Positions 1 through 9,175 are shown, numbered from the stretch's first letter. The stretch: 64,000 nt of DNA from Variovorax paradoxus (GCF_024734665.1 NZ_CP102931.1:5454001-5518000); one strand, 5' to 3'. Notes: generated by a model not told the origin, from the sequence alone. Program-made: numbers and translations.

Positions 1-147
1 ATCAGATGGTTCTCGACGGCGGTCAATCTCGCCCTCCGGTGCGTTGGCAGTCCGAACAAGTCTGCAACCTGCGCCGAAAATCGACTGTTCGATAGCGAAC
101 ACAACGTGCTGGCATCTGCAGATGCCGGTCGCCACCGCCCGGACAGC

Positions 148-862
148 CTACGCCGCGACCCTGTCCGGCAGAAGCCGGTCGTATTCCTTCTTGACCACCG
201 CATAGCATTCGCAGGTGCGTTGCTCCAGGCCTTGTCGATTCAGCTGAAATGTGACCGCGTGCGTAGCGGATCAGACCGGCCTCCTGCAGCTTGAGCGCCC
301 CCTCGGTCACGCCCTCGCGGCGTACACCGAGCATGTTGGCGATCAGCTCCTGTGTCATCAGGAGTTCGCTTCCTTCCAGCCGGTCCAGGCTCAGCAGCAG
401 CCAACGGCAAAGCTGTTGATCCAGGGAATGGTGTCGGTTGCAGACCGCCGTCTGCGCCATCTGCGTGATCAGCGCCTGGGTGTAGCGCAGCAACAGGTGG
501 AGGATGGGGGGGCGCGTGAATTCGTCCTTGATGGCCTGTGCCCTCAGCCGGAAGCCCTGCCCAGCGCTTTGCACGACGGCGCGGCTGGGCGTGGATTCGC
601 CGCCCATGAACAGCGAGATGCCGACAATGCCCTCGTTGCCAACCACGGCGATCTCAGCCGAGGCGCCGTTCTCCATCACGTACAGCAACGAGACGATGGC
701 GCTGGTTGGAAAGTAGACATGGCTCAGTGCAATGCCCGACTCATACAACACCTGACCCAACGGCATTTCCACCGCTTCGAGTTGCGGCCGCCAGCGTTGC
801 CATTCGGCATCGGACAGTGATGCCAGCAGATGGTTTCTTCTCGGATCGATCGCAACGGGCAT
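148..862 (-). pseudogene. Crp/Fnr-family transcriptional regulator, frameshifted near its C-terminus
   Basis: The first ~206 residues form a normal Crp/Fnr regulator: a cyclic-nucleotide-binding-like beta barrel at about 20-140 and a winged HTH at about 168-205 (LLMTQELIANMLGVRREGVT). It lacks an Fnr-type N-terminal cysteine cluster. After the words ARGHIS the open frame runs on to position 23 with arginine-rich, unrelated residues. The neighbouring frame instead restores the family tail (GLEQRTCECYAVVKKEYDRL) and stops at 148-150. I therefore place one indel near 241-250: one base too many or two too few. The HTH is intact, so the protein may still bind DNA. A palindrome at 949-964 lies upstream and could be autoregulatory. 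This is either a true frameshift or a sequence error. Confidence 0.8.
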
Positions 863-924
863 CGCGTCCTCCAGACGGCTCTGGAGATGAATCGGGATCC
901 GGGTTCAGGCGCAGAGTCTTCTTC

Positions 925-930
925 AGTATA
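925..930 (-). promoter_or_regulatory. -10-like hexamer TATACT of the crp-type gene
   Basis: Read on the minus strand, TATACT lies 63 bases upstream of the start codon at 862. It is 26.5 bases from the centre of the palindrome at 949-964. No convincing -35 is seen, as expected for a regulator-dependent promoter. Confidence 0.4.
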
Positions 931-948
931 GGCAGCGACGGCATTTTT

Positions 949-964
949 TGTGCGCTATCGCACA
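949..964. promoter_or_regulatory. Palindrome TGTGCG-CTAT-CGCACA, candidate Crp/Fnr operator (copy a)
   Basis: This is a perfect 6-4-6 inverted repeat upstream of the Crp/Fnr-family gene. Its geometry, TGTG-N8-CACA, is that of Crp-family sites (Crp: TGTGA-N6-TCACA). Three related copies lie at 2522, 2895 and 3162. Confidence 0.55.
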
Positions 965-1002
965 CATCGGCTTCTCGCGAATACCCGACCGTTCAGCGCG
1001 AA

Positions 1003-1254
1003 TCACGGTGTCGGGAGCACCGTTTTCTTCCGCGCGCAGGACTTTTCGCTGGCGATGGCCAAGGCGCCTTCGCGGGTGATCGCGTGGACATGCACTGCTT
1101 CCGTCGCGAATACTCTCGGCCCGCATTGCACTTCAAGAGTCACTTCAATCATGCCGCTGGCAACCAGCCGTTTTGCCGCAGCAACATCCGCAGACAACGT
1201 GAGCCACCGAGGCTGCGTCATGCGTTCGATCCGCATCAGCAATTGAATGTCCAT
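1003..1254 (-). CDS. Hypothetical protein, 83 aa
   Basis: I do not recognise this small soluble protein. It begins MDIQLLMRIERMTQPRW and contains a segment of alternating hydrophobic residues (MIEVTLEVQCGPRVFATEA). I chose the start at 1254 because AGAAGGA lies just upstream. The longer in-frame start at 1335 would overlap the kinase gene. It begins 38 bases after the kinase stop on the same strand, so the two are probably co-transcribed. There is no signal peptide or membrane segment. Confidence 0.55.
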   Translation of the reverse strand: MDIQLLMRIERMTQPRWLTLSADVAAAKRLVASGMIEVTLEVQCGPRVFATEAVHVHAITREGALAIASEKSCARKKTVLPTP

Positions 1255-1292
1255 GGCGAATCCTTCTGGGGCAGGGAACGACGCAGTGCCGG

Positions 1293-2417
1293 TCACTGGA
1301 GCGAGTGGCGCGGCAGTGCGATCGTGAAGACGCAACCGGTGCCGGGCACGTCCCGCACGGTCAATGTGCCGAAGTCCGCCTCGACGCTCTGGCGGGCGAT
1401 GGAAAGCCCCAGGCCCAGGCCCGACCGGTCATGACTGTGCTGGTTGAAGGGGGCGAACATCTTGGCGGCGATTCCCGGCGGCAGCCCTCCGCAGTGATCT
1501 TCGACTTCGATCAGGACATGCTCGCCAAGCTCATAGGCCTTCAAGGCGATGTCGGTGTGCGGGTGCGTGAACTTGAATGCGTTCTGCAGCAGGTTTGCCA
1601 ATGCAGCAAGCAGCAGCTCCCGGTTTCCCCGGATGGCCAGCAGGGAGTCGACGGGTGACACCTCGAAGGCGCAACCCGCGGCGCTTGCAACGAGCTGGGC
1701 TGCGGTTTCAGCTTCCTTGATGAACAAGGCCACGGAAAATGTCTGTCGCTGCTCCGGCGCGCCGCTGCGCACCTCGGCGAGCGCCCGGCTGATCAGCTCG
1801 CCCATTGCAGACAGGCTGCGCTTCAGCACGGCTCCGGTGGCGCCGCCCACCGTCATGTTGCCGAGTTCGAGGGCGTGAATCGCAAGGGTTGCCGTGCCCA
1901 GGGAATTGCGCAACTCGTGAACCAGGAACCCGAAACGCTCCGTCGCGTCGAGGCTCTGCTGGTGGGCGATTTGCGTATCCCGCTGAAAGCTGAATTCGGT
2001 GACCGCATCGGCAATGGCGTTGTCCAGGCACCGGTTCAGCGTCCGGAATTCTCCGATGGCGAACGGTGCGTCGCGCTCGAAGGCCAGGTCCGTGATCGCC
2101 TGGCAAAGGTCGCCGTAGTCGTGAACGACCTGGTCGACTGTGTACCCCAGCTTCAGCAGCTCCTTGCCATGGGCGGTGGCGGTCACCCCCATTTCCGACA
2201 GCGCCAGCGAGTCTCCGCCCGATGGTCCCGAGATCCTGACGCTCTCGGCAGGTTTGTCGTCTTCTTCGGCCGCAAGGGTTCTTATCAGCTGCTCGAGGAA
2301 CAACGGGATGCCGTTCGCCAACTGATGTTCAGTGGCGGCCCGCCGGGGCCTCAGTGCAACCTTCGACTTGCACCGTGAAACCAGCTCTTCCCGGTTGTTG
2401 GTGAGAAAGTTGCGCAT
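1293..2417 (-). CDS. Soluble sensor histidine kinase
   Basis: This 374-residue kinase has no transmembrane segment. The first ~150 residues are a helical sensor region of the RsbR/RsbT-antagonist type often found on such kinases. The H-box is FLVHELRNSLGTA, with the phospho-accepting His at about 167. The N-box is NLLQNAFKFTH (about 275-285), the G1 box VEDHCGGLP (about 305-313) and the G2 box SGLGLGLSIA (about 332-341), so it has all the parts of an active HATPase domain. No response regulator is adjacent. A GAGG ribosome-binding site precedes the start. A variant palindrome at 2522-2537 lies upstream and links it to the neighbouring Crp-type genes. Confidence 0.9.
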   Translation of the reverse strand: MRNFLTNNREELVSRCKSKVALRPRRAATEHQLANGIPLFLEQLIRTLAAEEDDKPAESVRISGPSGGDSLALSEMGVTATAHGKELLKLGYTVDQVVHDYGDLCQAITDLAFERDAPFAIGEFRTLNRCLDNAIADAVTEFSFQRDTQIAHQQSLDATERFGFLVHELRNSLGTATLAIHALELGNMTVGGATGAVLKRSLSAMGELISRALAEVRSGAPEQRQTFSVALFIKEAETAAQLVASAAGCAFEVSPVDSLLAIRGNRELLLAALANLLQNAFKFTHPHTDIALKAYELGEHVLIEVEDHCGGLPPGIAAKMFAPFNQHSHDRSGLGLGLSIARQSVEADFGTLTVRDVPGTGCVFTIALPRHSLQ

Positions 2418-2521
2418 GTTCCGGGACCTCGATGGCTTTCGCCGGGTTCATCCAATGGATGCCGCCCGCTTTTGCTTCACGGGCGTGCATGCCATCGTTA
2501 GCTGGCCGGGGTGGAACTGTC

Positions 2522-2537
2522 TGTGCGGTGGCGAACA
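2522..2537. promoter_or_regulatory. Variant palindrome TGTGCG-GTGG-CGAACA (copy d) upstream of the histidine kinase
   Basis: One base differs from a perfect 6-4-6 repeat. On the minus strand a TAACGA hexamer starts at 2500, exactly 29.5 bases from the palindrome centre. Copies b and c have the same spacing. This corresponds to a -41.5 (class II) activator position for the kinase gene. Confidence 0.45.
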
Positions 2538-2619
2538 TATTTGGCGCGCTGCGGCCTAGACCGAGCGCGGACGGCCTCCGGTGCCTGGAGGAGGAGAAAA
2601 GGACGGCCAAGCGCCTCGG

Positions 2620-2841
2620 TTATAGGGCGACTTGCCCTATGTCGGTGGCAAACCAGCGAAAGATATTGGTCGGGTTTTTCCAATCCTTCGTGCACCGAAC
2701 GAACAGAAAGCCGGACGCTGCATTACCGATTGCGTCGATGGGAATGCCAGCGGCCCGCAACGCTGCCGCCTCTTCTTCAGCACTCGTATCGATCGGCAGT
2801 TTCAGAGTGATGGTCGCGCTGTGGATGACTTGCTTTGGCAT
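2620..2841 (-). CDS. Hypothetical protein, 73 aa
   Basis: This small acidic soluble protein (MPKQVIHSATITLKLPIDTS...) has no domain I recognise. A strong ribosome-binding site, GGGAGGAAAATCC, directly precedes the ATG. The palindrome at 2895-2910 with a TAACGT -10 is well placed for an activated promoter, which supports it as a real gene. The gene stands alone, with the histidine kinase ~200 bases downstream on the same strand. No function is proposed. Confidence 0.6.
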   Translation of the reverse strand: MPKQVIHSATITLKLPIDTSAEEEAAALRAAGIPIDAIGNAASGFLFVRCTKDWKNPTNIFRWFATDIGQVAL

Positions 2842-2867
2842 GGATTTTCCTCCCGTGATTGCTCGGC

Positions 2868-2910
2868 ACGTTAGGAAAGTCGAGGAAATTGGTCTGTGCG
2901 ATTTCGCACA
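2868..2910 (-). promoter_or_regulatory. Palindrome TGTGCG-ATTT-CGCACA (copy b) with TAACGT -10
   Basis: The perfect palindrome covers 2895-2910. The minus-strand hexamer TAACGT is at 2873-2868, its first base 29.5 from the palindrome centre. The predicted +1 near 2861 puts the operator at -41.5, the classical class II Crp/Fnr activator position, 20 bases upstream of the 73-aa gene's ATG. Confidence 0.5.
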
Positions 2911-2995
2911 TAAGGAATGCCGCTTTCCTCAAGAGCAAGTCCAGAAGAGACGCGGGCAATGGCTTGCGTCGACCGGCTGTGCGCGGAACAGGCGT

Positions 2996-3128
2996 AAAAA
3001 TGCCCGCTTGAGGCGGGCACTGAAACGTTGGAAGTTCAGGATTTGGACAGTGACAGCCCGCCAGCATCGAGGCTCCGCCTTGGATGGGCGGGCGCCTAAG
3101 CTACCTCTACCAGCGCTGGATGGCCGTC
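2996..3128 (-). ncRNA. Candidate small RNA ending in an orphan intrinsic terminator
   Basis: At 3001-3019 there is a 7-bp hairpin (TGCCCGC / GCGGGCA, 5-base loop). On the minus strand it is followed by a run of five T at 3000-2996, so it is an intrinsic terminator for minus-strand RNA. No convincing gene feeds it. A minus-strand CATGAT hexamer at 3140-3135 sits 29.5 bases from the centre of the palindrome at 3162-3177, predicting +1 near 3128 and an RNA of ~133 nt. The interval contains further short inverted repeats (CCAGCGCTGG; CCGCC-N7-GGCGG). No encoded peptide is apparent beyond about ten codons. The evidence is structural only. Confidence 0.35.
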
Positions 3129-3161
3129 AACGAGATCATGGCGTGGCTCTGGCGTTCGGTC

Positions 3162-3204
3162 TGTGTGCTATCGCACGGTCCAAACTTCCTCCCAGCGGTA
3201 GTGT
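3162..3204. promoter_or_regulatory. Palindrome TGTGTG-CTAT-CGCACG (copy c) with plus-strand -10 TAGTGT
   Basis: The palindrome covers 3162-3177. On the plus strand TAGTGT (3199-3204) begins 29.5 bases from its centre, the same spacing as copies b and d. The predicted +1 near 3211 leaves a 27-base leader before the ATG at 3238. The site is symmetric and could also drive the minus-strand RNA candidate. Confidence 0.45.
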
Positions 3205-3237
3205 CACGGTTCCAACTCCTTCCATATGGAGGACACC

Positions 3238-3531
3238 ATGACTCCCTCCCAATTCACCGCCGAGTCTCTGCTTTGTACCTACCTCAACGGGCGCAGCATG
3301 CCGAAGATCCTTCGTGACGCGGTTGTATGGGTGATCGAGGCCCGGCTGGCCAGCAACGAGACGCCAATTCTCGACGAAACGCTGCGCATTGACATCGACA
3401 ACCATGCGGTAGCGCTTCCTGAACGACCGATCGTATGTGCCTTGCTGCGTCGCTCGGACGAGGCTGAAGTCACAACGTATGCAAGCGCGAGGCATCCAGG
3501 CCACCGAGAGTTCGGAACCTCAGTGTATTGA
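3238..3531 (+). CDS. Hypothetical protein, 97 aa
   Basis: I do not recognise the family. The ATG at 3238 is chosen because TGGAGG lies seven bases upstream; an in-frame ATG at 3226 overlaps that ribosome-binding site. The protein is soluble and acidic in its middle (ARLASNETPILDETLRIDID), without signal or membrane segment. The palindrome and -10 at 3162-3204 support transcription in this direction. ORFs on the opposite strand here lack comparable start signals. Confidence 0.5.
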   Translation: MTPSQFTAESLLCTYLNGRSMPKILRDAVVWVIEARLASNETPILDETLRIDIDNHAVALPERPIVCALLRRSDEAEVTTYASARHPGHREFGTSVY

Positions 3532-3635
3532 TACGAGTGCTGGAGCTTCAGGGCCACCCATCGGCTTCAACTTTTTCGCTGACATGGCTTCCGGCGTTAT
3601 GGCGAATCCGGTGCGCTGACGCCGGCGTGATCGGA

Positions 3636-3667
3636 GCGAAGGCACATCACTGGTGGTGTGCTTTCGC
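3636..3667. repeat. Near-perfect 15-bp inverted repeat (stem-loop)
   Basis: The arms at 3636-3650 and 3653-3667 pair with two G-U type mismatches around a 2-base loop. No T-run follows on either strand, so it is not a standard intrinsic terminator. It may be a factor-dependent 3' end for the flanking convergent genes or a REP-like unit. The rest of 3532-3707 shows nothing else. Confidence 0.5.
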
Positions 3668-3707
3668 GATTCAGTATTCGTCAGACATCCGCAAAGTCTG
3701 TCGCGCT

Positions 3708-3944
3708 TTATTTCGCTGGCTGGGTCTCCGGAGCGGGTGTGACGATCACAGTAGTGCTTTCGCTAGGCTTGCCAGCCTCCCCTTTTTTTCCATCGACGCC
3801 TTGGGCACCGGCTACACCGGGGGGGCCTGCGGGTCCGGGCGCAGCCACGGGTGCCGCTGGAACGGCGACCACGGCAGTGGGTCTATCGCACGCGGCCAAG
3901 CTCAACGCGCCGAGCAGCGCAAAAGTCAGGAGTGAACGGTTCAT
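3708..3944 (-). CDS. Mini-lipoprotein with collagen-like Gly-X-Y repeats
   Basis: The 78-residue precursor begins MNRSLLTFALLGALSLAAC, a lipoprotein signal peptide with lipobox LAAC (Cys19). The mature chain is Ala/Pro rich and carries about eight consecutive Gly-X-Y triplets at ~37-60 (GPAGPPGVAGAQGVDGKKG). A Thr/Pro tail (SESTTVIVTPAPETQPAK) follows. Such segments may form a short trimeric collagen-like stalk anchored in the membrane. An AAAGGA ribosome-binding site precedes the ATG. The partner and role are unknown, and neighbours give no pathway context. Confidence 0.7.
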   Translation of the reverse strand: MNRSLLTFALLGALSLAACDRPTAVVAVPAAPVAAPGPAGPPGVAGAQGVDGKKGEAGKPSESTTVIVTPAPETQPAK

Positions 3945-4015
3945 AGAGAATCCTTTGAAGGCCCCTCAGGCTAGGCGCATTTCTGGCATGAGACGGTGCG
4001 CCAGCGAACATAGAC

Positions 4016-4165
4016 TGAATCGCCCCGGCTTCCCTGGACACTTTTGAGCTGCTGGAAATGACGTCGCTCGACCTCTACGGGCGACAGGTTGCCGCAGCGG
4101 CTCATGCTGCAGACCAGGTTGTGGTAACGCAAGAAGCCCTGCCAGTCACGACCGGTTGAATCCAC
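4016..4165 (-). mobile_element. Remnant of an IS3-type element: transposase C-terminus and terminal repeat
   Basis: Read on the minus strand, the words CGNLSPVEVERRHFQQLKSV resemble the C-terminal end of IS3-family transposases, where a SPVEFE-like motif closes the protein. The sequence then runs into a terminus that on the plus strand reads TGAATCGCCCCGGCTTCC, resembling IS3-type inverted repeat ends. No catalytic DDE part remains. The family call comes from memory of such ends. Between 4166 and 4440 I see no gene or repeat. Confidence 0.45.
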
Positions 4166-4447
4166 CGTCTTGAGCGGAAGTTGGGCCCGAGCCTGAACGA
4201 CCGACGATGAATGAGGGCTGTATTGGCTCCGCCCATACCCCAGGGGCCACCTTTCCGCAGGTCCATCGACCTCCCCATGCTAAATCTACCCGGGTGAATT
4301 TCAACCGGATTTAGGTGATCCGACGCATTCATGAACGTTCAGTAGCGTCTCCCGGCAGCCTGCAGCAGCAGCAACCTCTCGGAAAAGTACGGTCGTGCAG
4401 TTCCGGGTTAACTGAGAACCGACAGCACCTGCGGCAACCCCTGTCAC

Positions 4448-4475
4448 TTGAAAGCCCATCGATTGCCCTTATGAT
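4448..4475 (+). promoter_or_regulatory. groESL promoter
   Basis: TTGAAA (4448-4453) and TATGAT (4470-4475) are 16 bases apart, a good vegetative promoter. A heat-shock-like CTTGAAA with CCCTTAT also overlaps it. The -10 abuts the CIRCE element, so repressor binding would block transcription. Confidence 0.7.
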
Positions 4476-4501
4476 TAGCACTCGCTGCTGATGAGTGCTA
4501 A
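4475..4501. promoter_or_regulatory. CIRCE operator (HrcA-binding)
   Basis: TTAGCACTC-N9-GAGTGCTAA matches the CIRCE consensus in all 18 arm positions. It lies between the -10 and groES. HrcA binding at CIRCE represses groE until heat shock; hrcA itself is not in the window. Confidence 0.97.
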
Positions 4502-4590
4502 CAGCCCTCGCTTCCAGTCGATGGGCTGCCGGCCTCCGGTCCGGCACCCGACCACAAACCCGTTTCTTATCCATACATCCAGGAGATGCA

Positions 4591-4884
4591 ATGAAACTTC
4601 GTCCTTTGGCCGATCGCGTGATCGTCAAGCGTGTTGACAGCGAAACCAAGACCGCCTCCGGCATCGTCATCCCCGACGCAGCCGCTGAAAAGCCCGATCA
4701 GGGTGAAGTCCTGGCCGTGGGCCCGGGCAAGCGCAACGACAAGGGCGAACTGGCCGCACTGACCGTCAAGGTCGGCGACCGCGTCCTGTTCGGCAAGTAC
4801 AGCGGCCAGACCGTCAAGGTCGGCGGTGACGAATTGCTCGTCATGAAGGAAGACGACCTGTTCGCGGTCGTCGAAGGCAAGTGA
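4591..4884 (+). CDS. groES: Co-chaperonin GroES
   Basis: This 97-residue protein ([20 protein letters not shown]...) is the heptameric lid of the GroEL folding chamber. The mobile loop that docks on GroEL is at about 17-33 ([17 protein letters not shown]). The tail [14 protein letters not shown] is typical. The start is set by AGGAG five bases before the ATG; an upstream in-frame ATG lies in CIRCE and is not used. It is the first gene of groESL under CIRCE control. Confidence 0.98.
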   Translation: MKLRPLADRVIVKRVDSETKTASGIVIPDAAAEKPDQGEVLAVGPGKRNDKGELAALTVKVGDRVLFGKYSGQTVKVGGDELLVMKEDDLFAVVEGK

Positions 4885-4960
4885 TTTGCGGGACAGACCA
4901 AGCCGGCGCGAAGCGCGGATTGCTCTGTCCTCAACTGATTAGATTCAATTTCTGGAGTAA

Positions 4961-6619
<1,659 letters not shown>

Positions 6620-6650
6620 TGCCCGGCTGAGCACTGCTCACCAAAAGAAG

Positions 6651-6677
6651 AAGGGCCGCGAAAGCGGCCCTTTTTTA
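6651..6677. terminator. Intrinsic terminator after groEL, probably bidirectional
   Basis: GGGCCGC (6653-6659), loop GAAA, GCGGCCC (6664-6670), then six T. On the minus strand a T-rich stretch (TTCTTCTTTT) follows, so it may also end the convergent polyol operon. Confidence 0.9.
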
Positions 6678-6702
6678 TTGCCTGTTGCAGCAGCTACTGC
6701 AG

Positions 6703-8175
6703 TTACTGAAACTGGTCTCGCAGCACCGTGTAGAGCGCCTGAAAGCGTGTGTGGCGCGCGCTATGCACAGCGGCTCCTTCGGTCGACGGAATCAACTGCT
6801 GCTGCACCGGCGGCAGCTTGCACACCTCAGCCACCGCGCCTCCATCGGCCAGCCACGCCAGTCGCGCCGCGCCCAGCGCCCCGCCCGTCTCGCTCCCCGC
6901 ATAGAGCGTGAGCGGCACCTGGAAGATGTCAGCCAGCAACTGGCCCCACCACACGCTGCGCGCACCACCGCCCACCAGCGCCACTTCGCGTAGCGGCATG
7001 TCGACCGGCAGCCGCAGGGTGTCGAAGCCATCGCGCAGCCCGAAGCTCACGCCCTCGACCACGGCGTATGCGATTTCCGCCGGACCGTGTGCATGCGTCA
7101 GCCCGAACAGCACGCCCTGTGCATTGGGGTTGTTGTGCGGCGAACGCTCGCCTGAGAGGTACGGCAGGAACAGCGGGCAGCGCTCGCGCTGCGCCAGTGG
7201 CACCGACGCCGCCGCTTCGAGCAGCGCGGCCTCGTCGGTGAACCGGAAGGTCTTTGCGGCCCAGCTCACCGCGCTCGCGGCCGAGAGCATCACCGACATC
7301 TGGTGCCAGCGCTTCGGCAGCGCATGGCAGAAGGCGTGCATCGCCTGCGCGGGGTTCGGCAAAAAACGGTCGGTAGACACGAACACCACACCCGACGTGC
7401 CCAGCGACACAAAACCCTGCCCCGGCTCGACCAGCCCCATGCCGACCGCGCTGGCCGCGTTGTCGCCAGCACCGCCGGCAATCAGCACCGCACCACCGCC
7501 ACCTACACCCCAGCGCGCCGCAAGCTGAGGCTTGAGCTGCGCCGACACCTCACTGCCTTCGACCAGGCGCGGCATGTGCGCACGCGTGAGCCCCGTGGCA
7601 GCGAGCAGTTCGTCGGACCAGTCGCGCGCACCCACGTCGAGCCACAGCGTGCCCGCCGCATCCGACATCTCGCTGACCGCCTCTCCGCTGAGCATGAAGC
7701 GCAGCCAGTCCTTCGGCAACAGCACGCGCGCAACGCGGCTGAAAACTTCGGGCTCGTGCTCGCGCACCCACAACAGCTTGGGCGCGGTGAAGCCCGGCAT
7801 CGCCAGGTTGCCCGCGATCTCGCCGAGCCGCGGCACGGCGCGCGCAAGCGCTTCGCACTGCGCGCCACTGCGCCCGTCGTTCCAGAGAATCGCCGGGCGC
7901 AGCACCTCGCCCGCTTCGTCGAGCAGCGTGGCGCCATGCATCTGGCCCGACAGGCCGATCGCGCGCACCGCCGCAAGCTCCTCGGGATGCGACTTGCCGA
8001 GGGCGCGCATTACCTCTTCGAGCGCATGCCACCACTGCTGCGGTGCCTGCTCCGACCACAGCGGTTGCGGCCGTTCGACCGTGAGCGGCGCGCGGGCCAC
8101 GCCCGCGATGCGGTGATCGTCGGCGAGCAAAAGCGCCTTGAGCTCGGACGTGCCGAGGTCGAGTCCCAGATACAA
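6703..8175 (-). CDS. xylB: Xylulokinase
   Basis: This FGGY-family sugar kinase (490 aa) phosphorylates D-xylulose to xylulose 5-phosphate. The N-terminal phosphate loop is LGLDLGTSELKA. The substrate residues are GQMHG (77-81) and WND (98-100), and the catalytic Asp is in GGAGDNAA (Asp238). The C-terminal lobe has GGGARSVWW. It is the last gene of the polyol operon. Arabinitol dehydrogenase upstream in the same operon supplies its substrate, as with mtlY of Pseudomonas mannitol/arabitol operons. An AraC-type regulator gene lies 29 bases upstream. Confidence 0.93.
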   Translation of the reverse strand: MYLGLDLGTSELKALLLADDHRIAGVARAPLTVERPQPLWSEQAPQQWWHALEEVMRALGKSHPEELAAVRAIGLSGQMHGATLLDEAGEVLRPAILWNDGRSGAQCEALARAVPRLGEIAGNLAMPGFTAPKLLWVREHEPEVFSRVARVLLPKDWLRFMLSGEAVSEMSDAAGTLWLDVGARDWSDELLAATGLTRAHMPRLVEGSEVSAQLKPQLAARWGVGGGGAVLIAGGAGDNAASAVGMGLVEPGQGFVSLGTSGVVFVSTDRFLPNPAQAMHAFCHALPKRWHQMSVMLSAASAVSWAAKTFRFTDEAALLEAAASVPLAQRERCPLFLPYLSGERSPHNNPNAQGVLFGLTHAHGPAEIAYAVVEGVSFGLRDGFDTLRLPVDMPLREVALVGGGARSVWWGQLLADIFQVPLTLYAGSETGGALGAARLAWLADGGAVAEVCKLPPVQQQLIPSTEGAAVHSARHTRFQALYTVLRDQFQ

Positions 8176-8204
8176 GATGAACCCCCTGGTTTTCTGCTGC
8201 TTAC

Positions 8205-9161
8205 TTAAGAAGAGACGCCGCTGCCGAAGCGCGTGTCAGCCTGCCGGCGGAATTCGCTCGGCGTCATGCCCTTGATCTCAAGGAAGCGCCGGTTGAAGTT
8301 CGCCACGTTGTTGAAGCCCACCTGGTAGCAGATGTCGGTCACGTAGTGGTCGGTCTGCATCAGCAGGTGGCAGGCGCTGTTGATGCGCACGCGGTTGACG
8401 AAATCGGTAAAGCTGTTGCCGGTGGAGCGGCGGAAGAAGCGGCTGAAGCGGCTCTCGCTCATGCCCAGCTCGGCCGCCACGTCCGACATCGAGATCGGGT
8501 CGGCCATGTTGTTGGTGATGCGGTTGACGATGCCGTTGATCTGGTCGACCTGCGCATCGCCGTCGGCGCCCTGTGCGCCCTGCATCTGCACGCTCGACAG
8601 CAACCGGTAGTCGGTGCATTGCGCCAGGTCGGCCATGAAATCGAGAAACAGGCTCAGGCGCCGCACGCCGCGCGCGGCCTTGATGCTGTCCCAGTGCGCC
8701 TGCGCGTTCTCCGACATACCGAAGAACTCGATGCCGTGGCGCGCCCGCTCCAGCAGGAGCATTACCTCGCGCAGCTCGGGAATCTGGGATGCCGCGTGCT
8801 CGATGGGCTCGTGTCGGAACTGGATCACCCGGTCGCGTCCCGCGGCGCCGCCTTCGGGCACGTCGAGCGAGATCCAGTTGTGCGGCAGCCGCGGCCCGCA
8901 CAGCACCAGGTGCCCGGGCTGGAACGGCCCGATCCAGTCGCCGATGAAGGCCTTGCCCGATGTCTCGGTGATCAGGTGCAGCTCGTAGTCTTCATGGAAG
9001 TGCCATCGCACCAGCGGGCTCGGAAAGCCGTGCGCGAGGCAGCGCACCAGGCCGGTTTCTTCGGGGGTCTCGTAACCCAGCGAGGGGGAACGCGTGAAGT
9101 CGCGCTCCAGCTCGGGCTGGCGCTGACGGGGAATCGAACGCTTTCGGGTGGACGTCGTCAT
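8205..9161 (-). CDS. AraC-family transcriptional regulator of the polyol operon (MtlR-like)
   Basis: The protein has 318 residues. The N-terminal half has a cupin-like ligand pocket (FHEDYELHLITETSGKAFIG, then GPRLPHNW). The C-terminal ~100 residues are a double HTH of the AraC/XylS type (MSDVAAELGMSESRFSRFFR ... ITDICYQVGFNN-like segment ... GMTPSEFRRQ). Its place inside the polyol operon, between fructokinase and xylulokinase, and the resemblance of the whole locus to Pseudomonas mtlEFGKDYZ/mtlR, suggest a polyol-responsive activator. The 21-bp-spaced direct repeats at 17402-17442 are a plausible target. It lies 14 bases from fructokinase, so it would be autogenously expressed with the operon. 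Confidence 0.88.
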   Translation of the reverse strand: MTTSTRKRSIPRQRQPELERDFTRSPSLGYETPEETGLVRCLAHGFPSPLVRWHFHEDYELHLITETSGKAFIGDWIGPFQPGHLVLCGPRLPHNWISLDVPEGGAAGRDRVIQFRHEPIEHAASQIPELREVMLLLERARHGIEFFGMSENAQAHWDSIKAARGVRRLSLFLDFMADLAQCTDYRLLSSVQMQGAQGADGDAQVDQINGIVNRITNNMADPISMSDVAAELGMSESRFSRFFRRSTGNSFTDFVNRVRINSACHLLMQTDHYVTDICYQVGFNNVANFNRRFLEIKGMTPSEFRRQADTRFGSGVSS

Positions 9162-9175
9162 GATGGCAGCACGGC

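Noticed and set aside
20..147. The 3' extension of the Crp/Fnr frame as genuine protein
   Set aside because: The residues are unlike any Crp tail, whereas the alternative frame restores the family C-terminus and stop at 148.
3136..3504. Minus-strand 122-residue frame over the 97-aa gene
   Set aside because: No ribosome-binding site or family likeness. The plus-strand gene has a clear ribosome-binding site and upstream -10.
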